The notes under the pieces are model-generated. The model made no database searches. It was given only the letters and a program-made list of their open reading frames with translations, and was not told the DNA's origin. A program made the translations under genes and the position numbers. 11,350 nt of DNA from Flavobacteriales bacterium UBA1959 (GTDB lineage: Bacteria; Bacteroidota; Bacteroidia; Flavobacteriales_D; Sanyastnellaceae): positions 1,865-13,214 of the forward strand of contig DDEH01000134.1 of the NCBI GenBank assembly GCA_002336085.1. The letters run 5' to 3'. Shown one piece after another: positions 1-7,827 of the stretch. Each line of letters opens with the position of its first letter. The first letter of the stretch is position 1.

Positions 1-105
1 AACATCATCGTCAATGTTCGTCGCTCCCGGGGCAAAGACATTGATGCTGCTTGCGGCCAATTGGCCAATAAGAATTCCGTTTCTGATCCGCAGCCAACGG
101 ACTGA
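1..105 (+). CDS. rlmN: 23S rRNA (adenine-C2) methyltransferase RlmN, C-terminal fragment
   Basis: RlmN is a radical-SAM enzyme that methylates C2 of A2503 in 23S rRNA and of A37 in some tRNAs. Only its last 34 codons are inside the window, in frame from base 1 and ending at TGA 103-105. They contain RRSRGKDIDAACGQLANK, which matches the conserved RlmN C-terminus (RGxDIDAACGQL). The Cys at fragment residue 18 corresponds to E. coli Cys355, which carries the transient methyl group during catalysis, so the catalytic tail is intact. The protein ends 16 residues after that Cys, without the longer basic tail of the E. coli enzyme. The gene converges with lepA with 2 bases between the stops. The 5' part lies left of the window. 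RlmN rather than Cfr is favoured by the close match, but the radical-SAM CxxxCxxC motif is out of view. Confidence 0.88.
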   Translation, partial: NIIVNVRRSRGKDIDAACGQLANKNSVSDPQPTD

Positions 106-113
106 TATCAGTC
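100..113. repeat. 14-base perfect palindrome spanning the rlmN and lepA stop codons
   Basis: GACTGATATCAGTC reads the same on both strands. It holds the last codon and stop of rlmN on the plus strand (GAC TGA, 100-105) and the last codon and stop of lepA on the minus strand (GAC TGA, 113-108), with the bases AT between. There is no loop and no T-run, so it does not look like an intrinsic terminator. It may simply reflect both genes ending in Asp-TGA. Confidence 0.6.
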
Positions 114-1898
114 GAGCTTTAGGACTGCGAGGAATGCAGATTGAGGGACCTCAATATTGCCCACCTGGCGCATCCGCTTCTTTCCTTTCTTTTGCTTTTC
201 CAAAAGCTTTCGTTTTCGTGTAATGTCTCCGCCGTAGCACTTAGCCGTTACGTCTTTTCGGACGGGTTTTATTGTTTCGCGGGCAATGATTTTGGCGCCA
301 ATGGCTGCTTGCAAGGCAATCAAGAACTGCTGCCTTGGAATCAATTCTTTGAGCTTTAGGCATATCCGTTTGCCCAAATCAAAGGCATTGTCTTTGTGAA
401 TCAATGCGCTCAGCGCATCCACAGGATCACCATTGAGCATGATGTCAAGTTTGACCAGTTTAGACTCCTTGTATTCGTCAGGGAAATAATCAAATGAAGC
501 ATATCCTCGTGACACCGACTTGAGCTTGTCGTAGAAGTCAAATACGATTTCGCCCAGCGGCATTTCAAAGGACAATTCGACCCGATCCGATGTCAGATAA
601 ACTTGGTTTGTGAGCAACCCACGCTTTTCGATGCAGAGATTCATTACTTGCCCGATATACTCACTTTTTGTGATGACTTGTGCCTTAATGAAGGGCTCTT
701 CGACACGCAAAAGGTGATTCGGATCCGGCAAGTCTGACGGGTTGTTGACTATGAGCATTTCATCGGTCTTCGTATAAGCGTGATAGCTCACGTTTGGAAC
801 TGTCGTGATGACCGTCATATTGAATTCCCGTTCGAGTCGTTCCTGGATGATCTCCATGTGCAGCATTCCTAAAAATCCGCACCGAAAACCAAAACCTAAC
901 GCCGCAGAAGATTCAGGCTCGAAAACGAGTGAGGCATCGTTCAGCTGAAGCTTTTCCATACTCGTCCTTAACTCTTCATAATCTTCTGTATCCACCGGAT
1001 AAATGCCCGCAAATACCATGGGCTTCACGTCTTCAAAACCCCTAACGCGATCTTTGCAGGGGTTGGACTCAAGCGTTATTGTGTCGCCAACCTTTACTTC
1101 TTGAGCATTTTTGATGCCACAAATAATGTAGCCCACATTTCCTGTAGATAGCTCATTCTTAGGAGCGAGCTCCATTCCTAACGTTCCGATTTCGTCGGCT
1201 GAGTAAGCTTCGTTGGTGGCAAAGAACTTTATGCGGTCGCCCTTTTTAATCCTGCCATTTAAAATTCTGTAATAGGCAATGATCCCGCGAAACGAATTGA
1301 AAACACTGTCGAAAATCATGGCCTGCAAAGGGGCTTCTTCATCGCCTTTTGGTGATGGCACGCGCTCTACGATGGCCTCAAGGATTTCATCGACCCCAAG
1401 ACCACTTTTGCCACTGGCAGGAATGATATCTTCGAGGGAGCAACCTATGAGGTCAACGATTTGATCACCGACCACTTCGGGATCTGCTGAATCCAGATCC
1501 ATCTTGTTCAGCACGGGGATGATTTCTAGATCGTGATCCAAGGCGAGATACAAGTTTGAAATGGTCTGAGCTTCAATGCCTTGAGTTGCATCAATGATGA
1601 GCAGGGCTCCTTCACATGCTGCAATGGAACGTGAAACTTCGTAACTGAAGTCAACGTGTCCAGGGGTGTCGATCAAATTAAAAACATACTCATCTCCATT
1701 TTTTGCTGTGTACGCCATTTGGATGGCGTGGCTTTTGATGGTGATTCCTCGCTCCCTCTCGATATCCATGTCGTCAAGCGCTTGATCTTGCATCTGTCGC
1801 TCGCTAATTGTGCCTGTCGTCTGCAGCAGGCGATCAGCGAGTGTGCTTTTGCCGTGGTCAATGTGGGCAATGATGCAAAAATTTCGAATGTGTTTCAT
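108..1898 (-). CDS. lepA: Elongation factor 4 (LepA), ribosome-associated translational GTPase
   Basis: LepA/EF4 binds the ribosome in an EF-G-like way and affects initiation, subunit biogenesis and back-translocation; it acts in the cytosol and at the membrane. The protein is 596 residues, the usual length. GTPase motifs are complete: G1 AHIDHGKS (11-18), G2 ERERGIT (47-53), G3 DTPGH (77-81), G4 NKMD (131-134) and G5 SGKSG (162-166). EF-G-like domains follow, then the LepA-specific basic C-terminus with KCYGGDITRKRKLLEKQKKG and NIEVPQSAF. I chose the ATG at 1898 over an in-frame ATG at 1931 because the family starts MKxIRNFxIIAHIDHGK and a promoter-like TAATTTTG lies inside the would-be 11-residue extension. 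The gene is probably monocistronic: it diverges from the surface protein gene and converges with rlmN. Confidence 0.97.
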   Translation of the reverse strand: MKHIRNFCIIAHIDHGKSTLADRLLQTTGTISERQMQDQALDDMDIERERGITIKSHAIQMAYTAKNGDEYVFNLIDTPGHVDFSYEVSRSIAACEGALLIIDATQGIEAQTISNLYLALDHDLEIIPVLNKMDLDSADPEVVGDQIVDLIGCSLEDIIPASGKSGLGVDEILEAIVERVPSPKGDEEAPLQAMIFDSVFNSFRGIIAYYRILNGRIKKGDRIKFFATNEAYSADEIGTLGMELAPKNELSTGNVGYIICGIKNAQEVKVGDTITLESNPCKDRVRGFEDVKPMVFAGIYPVDTEDYEELRTSMEKLQLNDASLVFEPESSAALGFGFRCGFLGMLHMEIIQERLEREFNMTVITTVPNVSYHAYTKTDEMLIVNNPSDLPDPNHLLRVEEPFIKAQVITKSEYIGQVMNLCIEKRGLLTNQVYLTSDRVELSFEMPLGEIVFDFYDKLKSVSRGYASFDYFPDEYKESKLVKLDIMLNGDPVDALSALIHKDNAFDLGKRICLKLKELIPRQQFLIALQAAIGAKIIARETIKPVRKDVTAKCYGGDITRKRKLLEKQKKGKKRMRQVGNIEVPQSAFLAVLKLD

Positions 1899-1915
1899 CG
1901 GAGGGTCGTGTCTGG

Positions 1916-1923
1916 CAAAATTA
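1916..1923 (-). promoter_or_regulatory. Candidate lepA promoter, Bacteroidota -7 element
   Basis: On the minus strand this reads TAATTTTG, an exact match to the Bacteroidota -7 consensus TAnnTTTG. It lies 17 bases upstream of the lepA ATG, which would give a 5' leader of about 10 bases. No clear TTG is seen at the -33 position, so the call rests on one box only. Confidence 0.4.
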
Positions 1924-1964
1924 CGCTTCAAGCCGTTCGTTTTGCGGTATCTGCCACCGCTTAT

Positions 1965-1994
1965 TTTGTATGGTGCTATGATGCACTATATTTA
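1965..1994 (+). promoter_or_regulatory. Candidate promoter of the surface protein gene
   Basis: TTTG at 1965-1968 is followed after 18 bases by TATATTTA at 1987-1994. This resembles the Bacteroidota -33 (TTTG or TTG) and -7 (TAnnTTTG) boxes, with the last base of the -7 box mismatched. Transcription would start near 2001, leaving a leader of roughly 70 bases before the ATG at 2074. Just upstream of that ATG there is only A-rich sequence and no Shine-Dalgarno, as usual in this phylum. Confidence 0.4.
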
Positions 1995-2073
1995 CAAACT
2001 TCCCAACCGCTGATTTGTTGAAAAAGCAACGCTTTCTTTTGAATCAAGGTTCTGAAAATGAAAACCAGTTTAT

Positions 2074-5000
2074 ATGAAGCAAGTCTGTTTAATCCTCGCG
2101 TTAAGTTTGATTTCAACAGTGACTTTGGCGCAAAACATTGTCACCTCTGAACTTGATTTCTCCTCTGGAAACGAGCTCTATGAGCAACCGTCAATGGACA
2201 CAGTTGATGGCATTCTTGAGCGCTATGGATCTTTCAAAGGAGCGGTATTGAACATGACCCGAGATGAGCATATTATTTTCCGCGCTTGGGAGGGGTTCGA
2301 TAAATCCGAGGCTCGAAAAATACTGAAAGAGCGCAAGGACCAATGGAGGATTGACCATGCCGATGAAATTGCTGACCGCAAGGCAGCGAGGATGCAACAG
2401 ACTGGAGGATGTGATTGCTGGATCGAGCCCGACGCATCTTACAATCAGATTACGGTGGATGATATGTACTACACCGCTGGTGCCGGGGAATATGTCGATT
2501 TCTCCACCCCCCCTATTCAAATTGATTTTGACTTTGAATTGTATGGCATTGTTTATGACAGCTTCTATTTGAATTCCAAGGGATCGGTTTCTTTTGATGG
2601 GTATACCATTGATTGGACGCCGGAAGAGTTTCCGGTGACTACGGATGAAGTTGCTCAAATTGCCGGGTTTTGGGCTGATGCCGATTACACGACGTCAGGG
2701 GAGATTTACTACAAAATCACCCAAGATGAGGTATACATCAACTTTGTGGACGTGGGTTATTACGCGGACAACACAGATTTATTGAATTCATACCAGATGG
2801 TGATCACCAGTGATGGCTCGATCGCGTTGCCGGACGGTGCGAATACTCAGATGTGTTATTTAGATATGAACTGGGCACATGGAGATGTTGGCGGTTCGGG
2901 AGGCTGTTGTGGTGATAGCCCGGCGACTGTTGGAATGGATGCGGCACCGGACATTGGGCCGTACTTGCAGTTTGGTCGCTTCAATACACTGGATGACACA
3001 TACAACGGCCCTCAAGGAACAGGTGATGGCAATGACGATGGCGTGAACTGGTTGGATTATCGAACATTCAATATGGACGCCTCGGAGGACAGCGAAAACA
3101 TCAACCCTTTTCCAACAGGAAGTTTGGGCTGTGACACGTTGTTCATGTGCCTAGGCAACACGTATGACATCAACATGAGTTTTTTGGGGCCTGAGCCCAA
3201 CCAAACCATTTCGGTGGAGACGAATGACTTGGCGGGTTGGGTGTATGAATTGACCGATGGAGAGACGGCGAACATCACAGGGGAATTTACGGCTTTACCG
3301 GAAAATGTTGGGATCAATGAAATCAGCATTACTGCTACAGACGATGGTTCACCGACCGGCGTGACGGAGCTATTGGTAGTCATCGAGGTGTTGAATATAG
3401 AATTGCCGGATTTGGTGTTGGAGGGAAATACGGCTATTTGTGCTGGGGGTGAAGTTGAAATTTCCGCTGCTGGGGCTTTTGACGAGATTGTTTGGTCCAA
3501 TGGTGTAGTGGGCAACTCCAACACCTATACGTTCGGAGGAACATTTTTTGTCACGGGTTTCCTAGATCAATGCACCGTGGTGGAGGAATTCTATGTAGAT
3601 CAAAGCCCTTATTTCTTGCCGGATTTGACGCTGGATCCACCGGTCGTGTGCCCAGGACAAACAACGGTAGCAATTGTTGATTCATTAGAACAAGAAGGCT
3701 ATGATTTCTATTCATGGGAAGCCGATTGGAACGGCCTAGGTGGAGAGGTAATAGGAACGGTTGGAGATGCCGGTGCGGAGCTCACTGCTGGAGTCTATCG
3801 ATTATTGGTGACAGATGAAGACGGGTGCCAGGGACAACGCGTATTTATTATTGAAACCATTGGATCCTACATACCGGAAGTTACAGTTGAGCCATTTTGT
3901 GATGGCATACCAGACGAAGTGACGTTTGATGGAGGATACTCTAGCCCTGAAGAAGGGACATTGTACGTTTACATGAGTTCAAACGAAGACTCCGGTTGGG
4001 GGGGGAGTTACCTGGAGTTAGTAATCAATGAAACAGACAGTTACATTCTTACTTCCAGTGCAGGTTTTACGCAATTCGACTTTGACATTTCTGCTGGGGA
4101 TGAAATGGAATTGATTTTCTATGAAGATGCCAGTATTGACTCAGATGTTCTTTCTATCACTGTGTACAACTGTGGCTATGAGAACGGCATAGAATTGAAT
4201 GACTTATCCGCGGGATCCGTCTTCGCGGCAGATGCAGATTGTGAGGCTTCACCGGCGATTGGATCATGGGATTGCTTAGCAGGCCCGCCACCTTGGTCTT
4301 TTTCGAGTGACGAAGAGTATGACACCCAATTCTTTCCAACCGGATACGGTCTCTATGAGATTTGCTTCACGGAGGAAGCTTGCGAGCAAGACTATTGCTA
4401 TGATATTGAGATCACAGAGGAACCTTCAGTAGATCTATCGACCTTGAATGACGTGCTCTGCAATGGCGAGACCACAACTGTTTTTGCAGACTTGGTTGAC
4501 ATAGGTGGAACCGCAGATTTGAATTGGTCCGCCCCGGGCGAGGATGACGTGCTCTCGAATGAGTTCTCGTTTTCTAACCCAACGACATACAATGCTTCTA
4601 TAGTGGTGACCAACGGTTGTGGCACTGCTTCAGCGTCCTTGCAGCTTTTTTCTCAGTTCACGCCAGAACCGGCTTTGGAAGATGAAAGCTTGTGCGACGG
4701 AGGCGAAGTGTACCTCGACCCAACGAGCCCTGACACTCCTGACTTGGAGTTTGAGTGGTACATCGATGGTGGGTTAATTCCCGGGGAAATTGCCGAAGAA
4801 TATACGGCTGTCTCAACAGGAGAATTCTGCGTCGAGGTGAGCAATCAATGCGGTCAAGGAGAAGCGTGTGCTTTGATTACAATCGTAGGCGATATCCCTT
4901 CCCCTTTAGAGAATATTACTGTGGATTGCATTGGCGATGGCATGGCTGCAATAGTTCCGGAATTACCGGAAGGTTACACGGTGGTTTGGCCTGATGGCTC

Positions 5001-5706
5001 AACCGAAACCAACTGGGAAGTGGCAGATGGCAGTTCTTATGACGGAATTGATGTTTGCATGGACTACACAGACCCCTTTGGCTGTGCGACCAATACAGCA
5101 TGCACTTACTTGTACATCGGCTTGCCGCCAACCATTGATGCAGAGCCCATTATTGAAGATGGAGAATTCTTGACGTTGTGCCCGGAAGTAGATTATGATT
5201 TCGATTTGAGTGCACAAACGTGGAATGGAGTCGATTGGCAAGATGGAGCCGGCGAATACGAATGGTGGGTTGAATGCCCGGATACAACCATTTACTTTGG
5301 CGATCCGCAGGATGCCATGACTATTGTGAGCTCTATGTTGAACCAAAATTGCTGGGAATACGGCATCACATTGGTGGGGTCGGCGATTAATCCGTGTGCA
5401 GTAGGTGGCATTCGTCAGGAGTGGAATGTACTCGTTGACTACTGCGAGCTGACCATCCCAAATGTGTTTACACCTGACTATGGGGACGATATGAACGAAA
5501 GTTTCTACATCACAGGATTGGAAGTGTATGAAGATGTTTACATGCGGATTTACAATCGTTGGGGACAGGTGGTCTATTCGAACAATGCATACGAAAACGA
5601 AGATGCGTGGCGACCAAACAACAACGAAACGGGCACATACTGGTACACCATGTTGCTGCCAAACGGTTTTGAGTACTCAGGAGCTGTGACTATCCTACGG
5701 GATTGA
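2074..5706 (+). CDS. Large secreted cell-surface protein: NIDO domain, Ig-like modules, T9SS type B sorting domain
   Basis: The 1210-residue product begins with a signal peptide (MKQVCLILALSLIS, likely cleaved after Ala19 to leave an N-terminal Gln). Residues 45-110 are charged and probably helical. A conserved-looking GCDCWIEPDASY (112-123) leads into a nidogen-like (NIDO) domain at about 130-335, with FYLNSKGSVSF, QIAGFWADADY, GEIYYKIT and QFGRFNTLDD. From about 345 to 1120 it is a chain of acidic beta-rich modules, many opening with a Cys (456, 526, 609, 796, 874, 952, 1036), of PKD/Ig type. The end (1124-1210) is a gliding-motility-associated C-terminal domain (CHU_C, T9SS type B): IPNVFTPDYGDDMNESF, RIYNRWGQVVYSN, GTYWYT, YSGAVTILRD. 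Such domains direct export by the type IX machinery to the cell surface or medium. No enzyme motif is visible; adhesion, matrix or prey contact are guesses. A divergent neighbour and its own promoter candidate suggest independent expression. Confidence 0.93.
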   Translation: MKQVCLILALSLISTVTLAQNIVTSELDFSSGNELYEQPSMDTVDGILERYGSFKGAVLNMTRDEHIIFRAWEGFDKSEARKILKERKDQWRIDHADEIADRKAARMQQTGGCDCWIEPDASYNQITVDDMYYTAGAGEYVDFSTPPIQIDFDFELYGIVYDSFYLNSKGSVSFDGYTIDWTPEEFPVTTDEVAQIAGFWADADYTTSGEIYYKITQDEVYINFVDVGYYADNTDLLNSYQMVITSDGSIALPDGANTQMCYLDMNWAHGDVGGSGGCCGDSPATVGMDAAPDIGPYLQFGRFNTLDDTYNGPQGTGDGNDDGVNWLDYRTFNMDASEDSENINPFPTGSLGCDTLFMCLGNTYDINMSFLGPEPNQTISVETNDLAGWVYELTDGETANITGEFTALPENVGINEISITATDDGSPTGVTELLVVIEVLNIELPDLVLEGNTAICAGGEVEISAAGAFDEIVWSNGVVGNSNTYTFGGTFFVTGFLDQCTVVEEFYVDQSPYFLPDLTLDPPVVCPGQTTVAIVDSLEQEGYDFYSWEADWNGLGGEVIGTVGDAGAELTAGVYRLLVTDEDGCQGQRVFIIETIGSYIPEVTVEPFCDGIPDEVTFDGGYSSPEEGTLYVYMSSNEDSGWGGSYLELVINETDSYILTSSAGFTQFDFDISAGDEMELIFYEDASIDSDVLSITVYNCGYENGIELNDLSAGSVFAADADCEASPAIGSWDCLAGPPPWSFSSDEEYDTQFFPTGYGLYEICFTEEACEQDYCYDIEITEEPSVDLSTLNDVLCNGETTTVFADLVDIGGTADLNWSAPGEDDVLSNEFSFSNPTTYNASIVVTNGCGTASASLQLFSQFTPEPALEDESLCDGGEVYLDPTSPDTPDLEFEWYIDGGLIPGEIAEEYTAVSTGEFCVEVSNQCGQGEACALITIVGDIPSPLENITVDCIGDGMAAIVPELPEGYTVVWPDGSTETNWEVADGSSYDGIDVCMDYTDPFGCATNTACTYLYIGLPPTIDAEPIIEDGEFLTLCPEVDYDFDLSAQTWNGVDWQDGAGEYEWWVECPDTTIYFGDPQDAMTIVSSMLNQNCWEYGITLVGSAINPCAVGGIRQEWNVLVDYCELTIPNVFTPDYGDDMNESFYITGLEVYEDVYMRIYNRWGQVVYSNNAYENEDAWRPNNNETGTYWYTMLLPNGFEYSGAVTILRD

Positions 5707-5730
5707 TTTTATCGTTTTAATCCGACGAAA

Positions 5731-7113
5731 TTGGCCAAAATAAAGACCCATTACGTCTGTACTTCATGCGGACACGACTCTGTCCAATGGGTAGGCAAGT
5801 GTCCGAATTGCAAGGCTTGGAACACGTTGGAAGCCTATACGGTGAAATCAACTACTCCGGCTCAACGCGCTTCGCAAACCGCAGGAAAAGGACTTCAGCC
5901 TGTTCAGGCAAAGCCTTTAGCAGAGGTCCGGGTCATGGAAAAAGACCGGATGTCCACGGGTGATTCAGAATTAGATCGCGTTTTGGGCAATGGTGTGGTT
6001 CCAGGAGCAGTTGTTTTGCTAGGAGGAGAGCCAGGGATTGGCAAGTCAACACTGATGCTTCAATCCGTTTTGGCCATGGCAAAAACAGCAGAGCGCATCT
6101 TATATGTCGCTGGAGAAGAAAGTCCCGAGCAGGTTCGCATGCGTGCGGAACGATTGGGTGATGTATCGCCGTCACTTTTTGTTTTTCCCGAGACAGACGC
6201 TCAAGCTGTCTTGCGAGAATTGGAAGCCAACCGACCGAGTGTTGTGATCATCGACTCCATTCAAACTATGTTCCTTCCCGAAGTGGACTCTGCTCCGGGT
6301 TCGGTTTCGCAAATTCGAGAGACCTCAGGTGCGTTTACCCGGTTTGCGAAGCAACATCATGTCCCCGTATTTTTCATCGGACACATTACAAAAGAAGGAT
6401 CACTTGCGGGCCCCAAGGTTTTGGAGCACATGGTGGATGTGGTGCTTCAATTTGAAGGAGAACGTCACCATGCATACCGTATGTTGCGTGCAGCCAAAAA
6501 CCGTTTTGGAACTACGGCAGAACTTGGTCTTTATGAAATGCGTGGCTCTGGATTGATTGCTGTTGAGCATCCGTCAAACGCACTTTTGGGGCAGAGCAAG
6601 GATGAAGATGCTTTGAGCGGTACGGCCATTGCGGCTGCTATCGAAGGTGCTCGACCCATGTTGGTGGAAGTGCAGGCGTTGGTCAGTTCCGCCGTTTATG
6701 GCACACCTCAGCGTTCGGGAACCGGCTTTGATTTGCGCCGACTCAATATGCTGTTGGCGGTGCTAGAAAAGCGCTGCGGATTCAAACTGGGAACGCAGGA
6801 CGTTTTTTTGAACATGGCCGGAGGTCTGCGGATCCAAGATCCCGCGCTGGACCTTGCCGTTGTTGCGGCTATTTTGAGCAGTGTTCTGGATGTTCCTCTG
6901 CCCTATGGGACTGTGTTCGCTGGAGAAGTTGGATTGACGGGCGAGATTCGCCCTGTGCCGCGCATGAACCAGCGCATGGCCGAAGCGTCGCGATTGGGCA
7001 TGAAACGGATGTTTTATAGCGGGCATGCCCGCAATTTGGAGGCGCCGAAGTCGGGCAGTATGGAGTTGATTGGCATTCGCCAAGTCAGTGACTTGCACGG
7101 CAAGTTGTTCTGA
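5731..7113 (+). CDS. radA: DNA repair protein RadA (Sms), branch-migration ATPase
   Basis: RadA is a RecA-like hexameric ATPase that extends strand exchange and processes recombination intermediates in the cytosol. The 460 residues equal the usual length. In order: a C4 zinc finger (Cys10, 13, 24, 27; CTSCGHDSVQWVGKCPNC), Walker A GGEPGIGKST (98-107), Walker B VVIIDSIQ (171-178), the RadA-specific KNRFG (256-260), and a Lon-protease-like C-terminal domain (about 285-440) with GTGFDLRRL and FAGEVGLTGEIRPV. The start is TTG at 5731, giving the family-typical MAKxKT...C; the next in-frame ATG (Met69) would delete the zinc finger. It starts 24 bases after the surface protein's stop and in the same reading frame. 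I see no separate promoter in that gap, so co-transcription or a promoter inside the upstream gene is possible. It converges with rsmI, 15 bases apart. Confidence 0.96.
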   Translation: MAKIKTHYVCTSCGHDSVQWVGKCPNCKAWNTLEAYTVKSTTPAQRASQTAGKGLQPVQAKPLAEVRVMEKDRMSTGDSELDRVLGNGVVPGAVVLLGGEPGIGKSTLMLQSVLAMAKTAERILYVAGEESPEQVRMRAERLGDVSPSLFVFPETDAQAVLRELEANRPSVVIIDSIQTMFLPEVDSAPGSVSQIRETSGAFTRFAKQHHVPVFFIGHITKEGSLAGPKVLEHMVDVVLQFEGERHHAYRMLRAAKNRFGTTAELGLYEMRGSGLIAVEHPSNALLGQSKDEDALSGTAIAAAIEGARPMLVEVQALVSSAVYGTPQRSGTGFDLRRLNMLLAVLEKRCGFKLGTQDVFLNMAGGLRIQDPALDLAVVAAILSSVLDVPLPYGTVFAGEVGLTGEIRPVPRMNQRMAEASRLGMKRMFYSGHARNLEAPKSGSMELIGIRQVSDLHGKLF

Positions 7114-7128
7114 CCCTGCTGCAGTCGA

Positions 7129-7827
7129 TTATTTCTTTCCGGCTACGATTACAACAAATTCACCTCGAGGTTCGTGAGCATTGAAATGCTCGATGAGAGC
7201 TTGAGATGTGCCGCGCAATGTTTGCTCGTGGAGCTTGCTGATTTCTCGCGAGCATGAAATGGCACGATCGGATCCGCATTGCGATCCAATTTCTTCCAGC
7301 AGCTTGATGATGCGGTGAGGCGACTCGTAGAGTACCACGGTGCGCTCTTCTTCAGCCAATACCGCCAAACGCTTTTGACGGCCTTTTTTGTGCGGAAGGA
7401 ACCCTTCGAACACAAAGCGATCACAAGGTATTCCGGACACAACGAGGGCGGGAACGAATGCGGTGGGGCCTGGAAGGCAGATGACGGGGATGTCATGCTC
7501 CACGCAAGCACGAACCAATAAAAATGCAGGATCGGAAATTCCTGGCGTGCCCGCATCGGAGCAAACCCCGAGGGTTTGTCCGGTTTTTAAAGCGCTGATC
7601 CATCCGGGAATACCACGGTGTTCATTGTGCTGATGATGCGCTTTTAATGGCGTTTCGATTCCGAAATGCCGAACTAGTTTTCCGGTGGTACGTGTATCCT
7701 CTGCAAGGATGTAGTCCACACGTTTCAACGTTTCAATTGACCGCGGAGCAAAGTCCAATAAGTTGCCGATCGGGGTGGGTACGAGGTAAACCGCTCCCTG
7801 CTGCATTTCAAAATCTGCCATGGTCAT
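7129..7827 (-). CDS. rsmI: 16S rRNA 2'-O-ribose C1402 methyltransferase RsmI
   Basis: RsmI transfers a methyl group from S-adenosylmethionine to the ribose of C1402 in the ribosomal decoding centre. Family motifs are present: LVPTPIGNLLD near the N-terminus, AEDTR, CSDAGTPGISDP, LPGPTAFVPALVVSG, FEGFLP and YESPHRI, which form the tetrapyrrole-methylase fold. The 232 residues are shorter than the E. coli enzyme (286); the extra C-terminal domain found there is absent, as is common in Bacteroidota. The ATG at 7827 overlaps the upstream stop by one base (TAATG). Met3 (7821) and Met8 (7806) are also possible starts; I prefer 7827 because the overlap suggests reinitiation by the same ribosome. It is the last gene of a three-gene minus-strand cluster and ends 15 bases from radA's stop. 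No terminator is evident. Confidence 0.95.
   Translation of the reverse strand: MTMADFEMQQGAVYLVPTPIGNLLDFAPRSIETLKRVDYILAEDTRTTGKLVRHFGIETPLKAHHQHNEHRGIPGWISALKTGQTLGVCSDAGTPGISDPAFLLVRACVEHDIPVICLPGPTAFVPALVVSGIPCDRFVFEGFLPHKKGRQKRLAVLAEEERTVVLYESPHRIIKLLEEIGSQCGSDRAISCSREISKLHEQTLRGTSQALIEHFNAHEPRGEFVVIVAGKK

Noticed and set aside
55..66. Twelve-base palindrome GGCCAATTGGCC
   Set aside because: It lies inside the conserved RlmN motif (Gly-Gln-Leu-Ala codons), so the protein sequence explains most of it.
14..223. Open frame of 69 codons on the plus strand at the left edge
   Set aside because: It overlaps the rlmN tail in another phase and the lepA end on the opposite strand; both have strong family matches, so this is a shadow.
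1899..1931. N-terminal extension of lepA by 11 residues
   Set aside because: LepA proteins start at the MKxIRNF position, and the extension contains a promoter-like box.
2017..2030. Possible hairpin GTTG-AAAAAG-CAAC in the leader of the surface protein gene
   Set aside because: A four-base stem is too weak, with no T-run after it, to call a terminator or riboswitch.
2058..2150. Thirty-residue open frame (ATG 2058, TGA 2148-2150) overlapping the start of the surface protein gene
   Set aside because: It is in a different phase, has no recognisable product, and the overlapping frame encodes a convincing signal peptide. A leader-peptide role cannot be excluded but nothing supports it.
5707..5730. 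Terminator or separate promoter between the surface protein gene and radA
   Set aside because: The 24 bases are T- and A-rich but hold no hairpin and no TAnnTTTG box with a -33 TTG.
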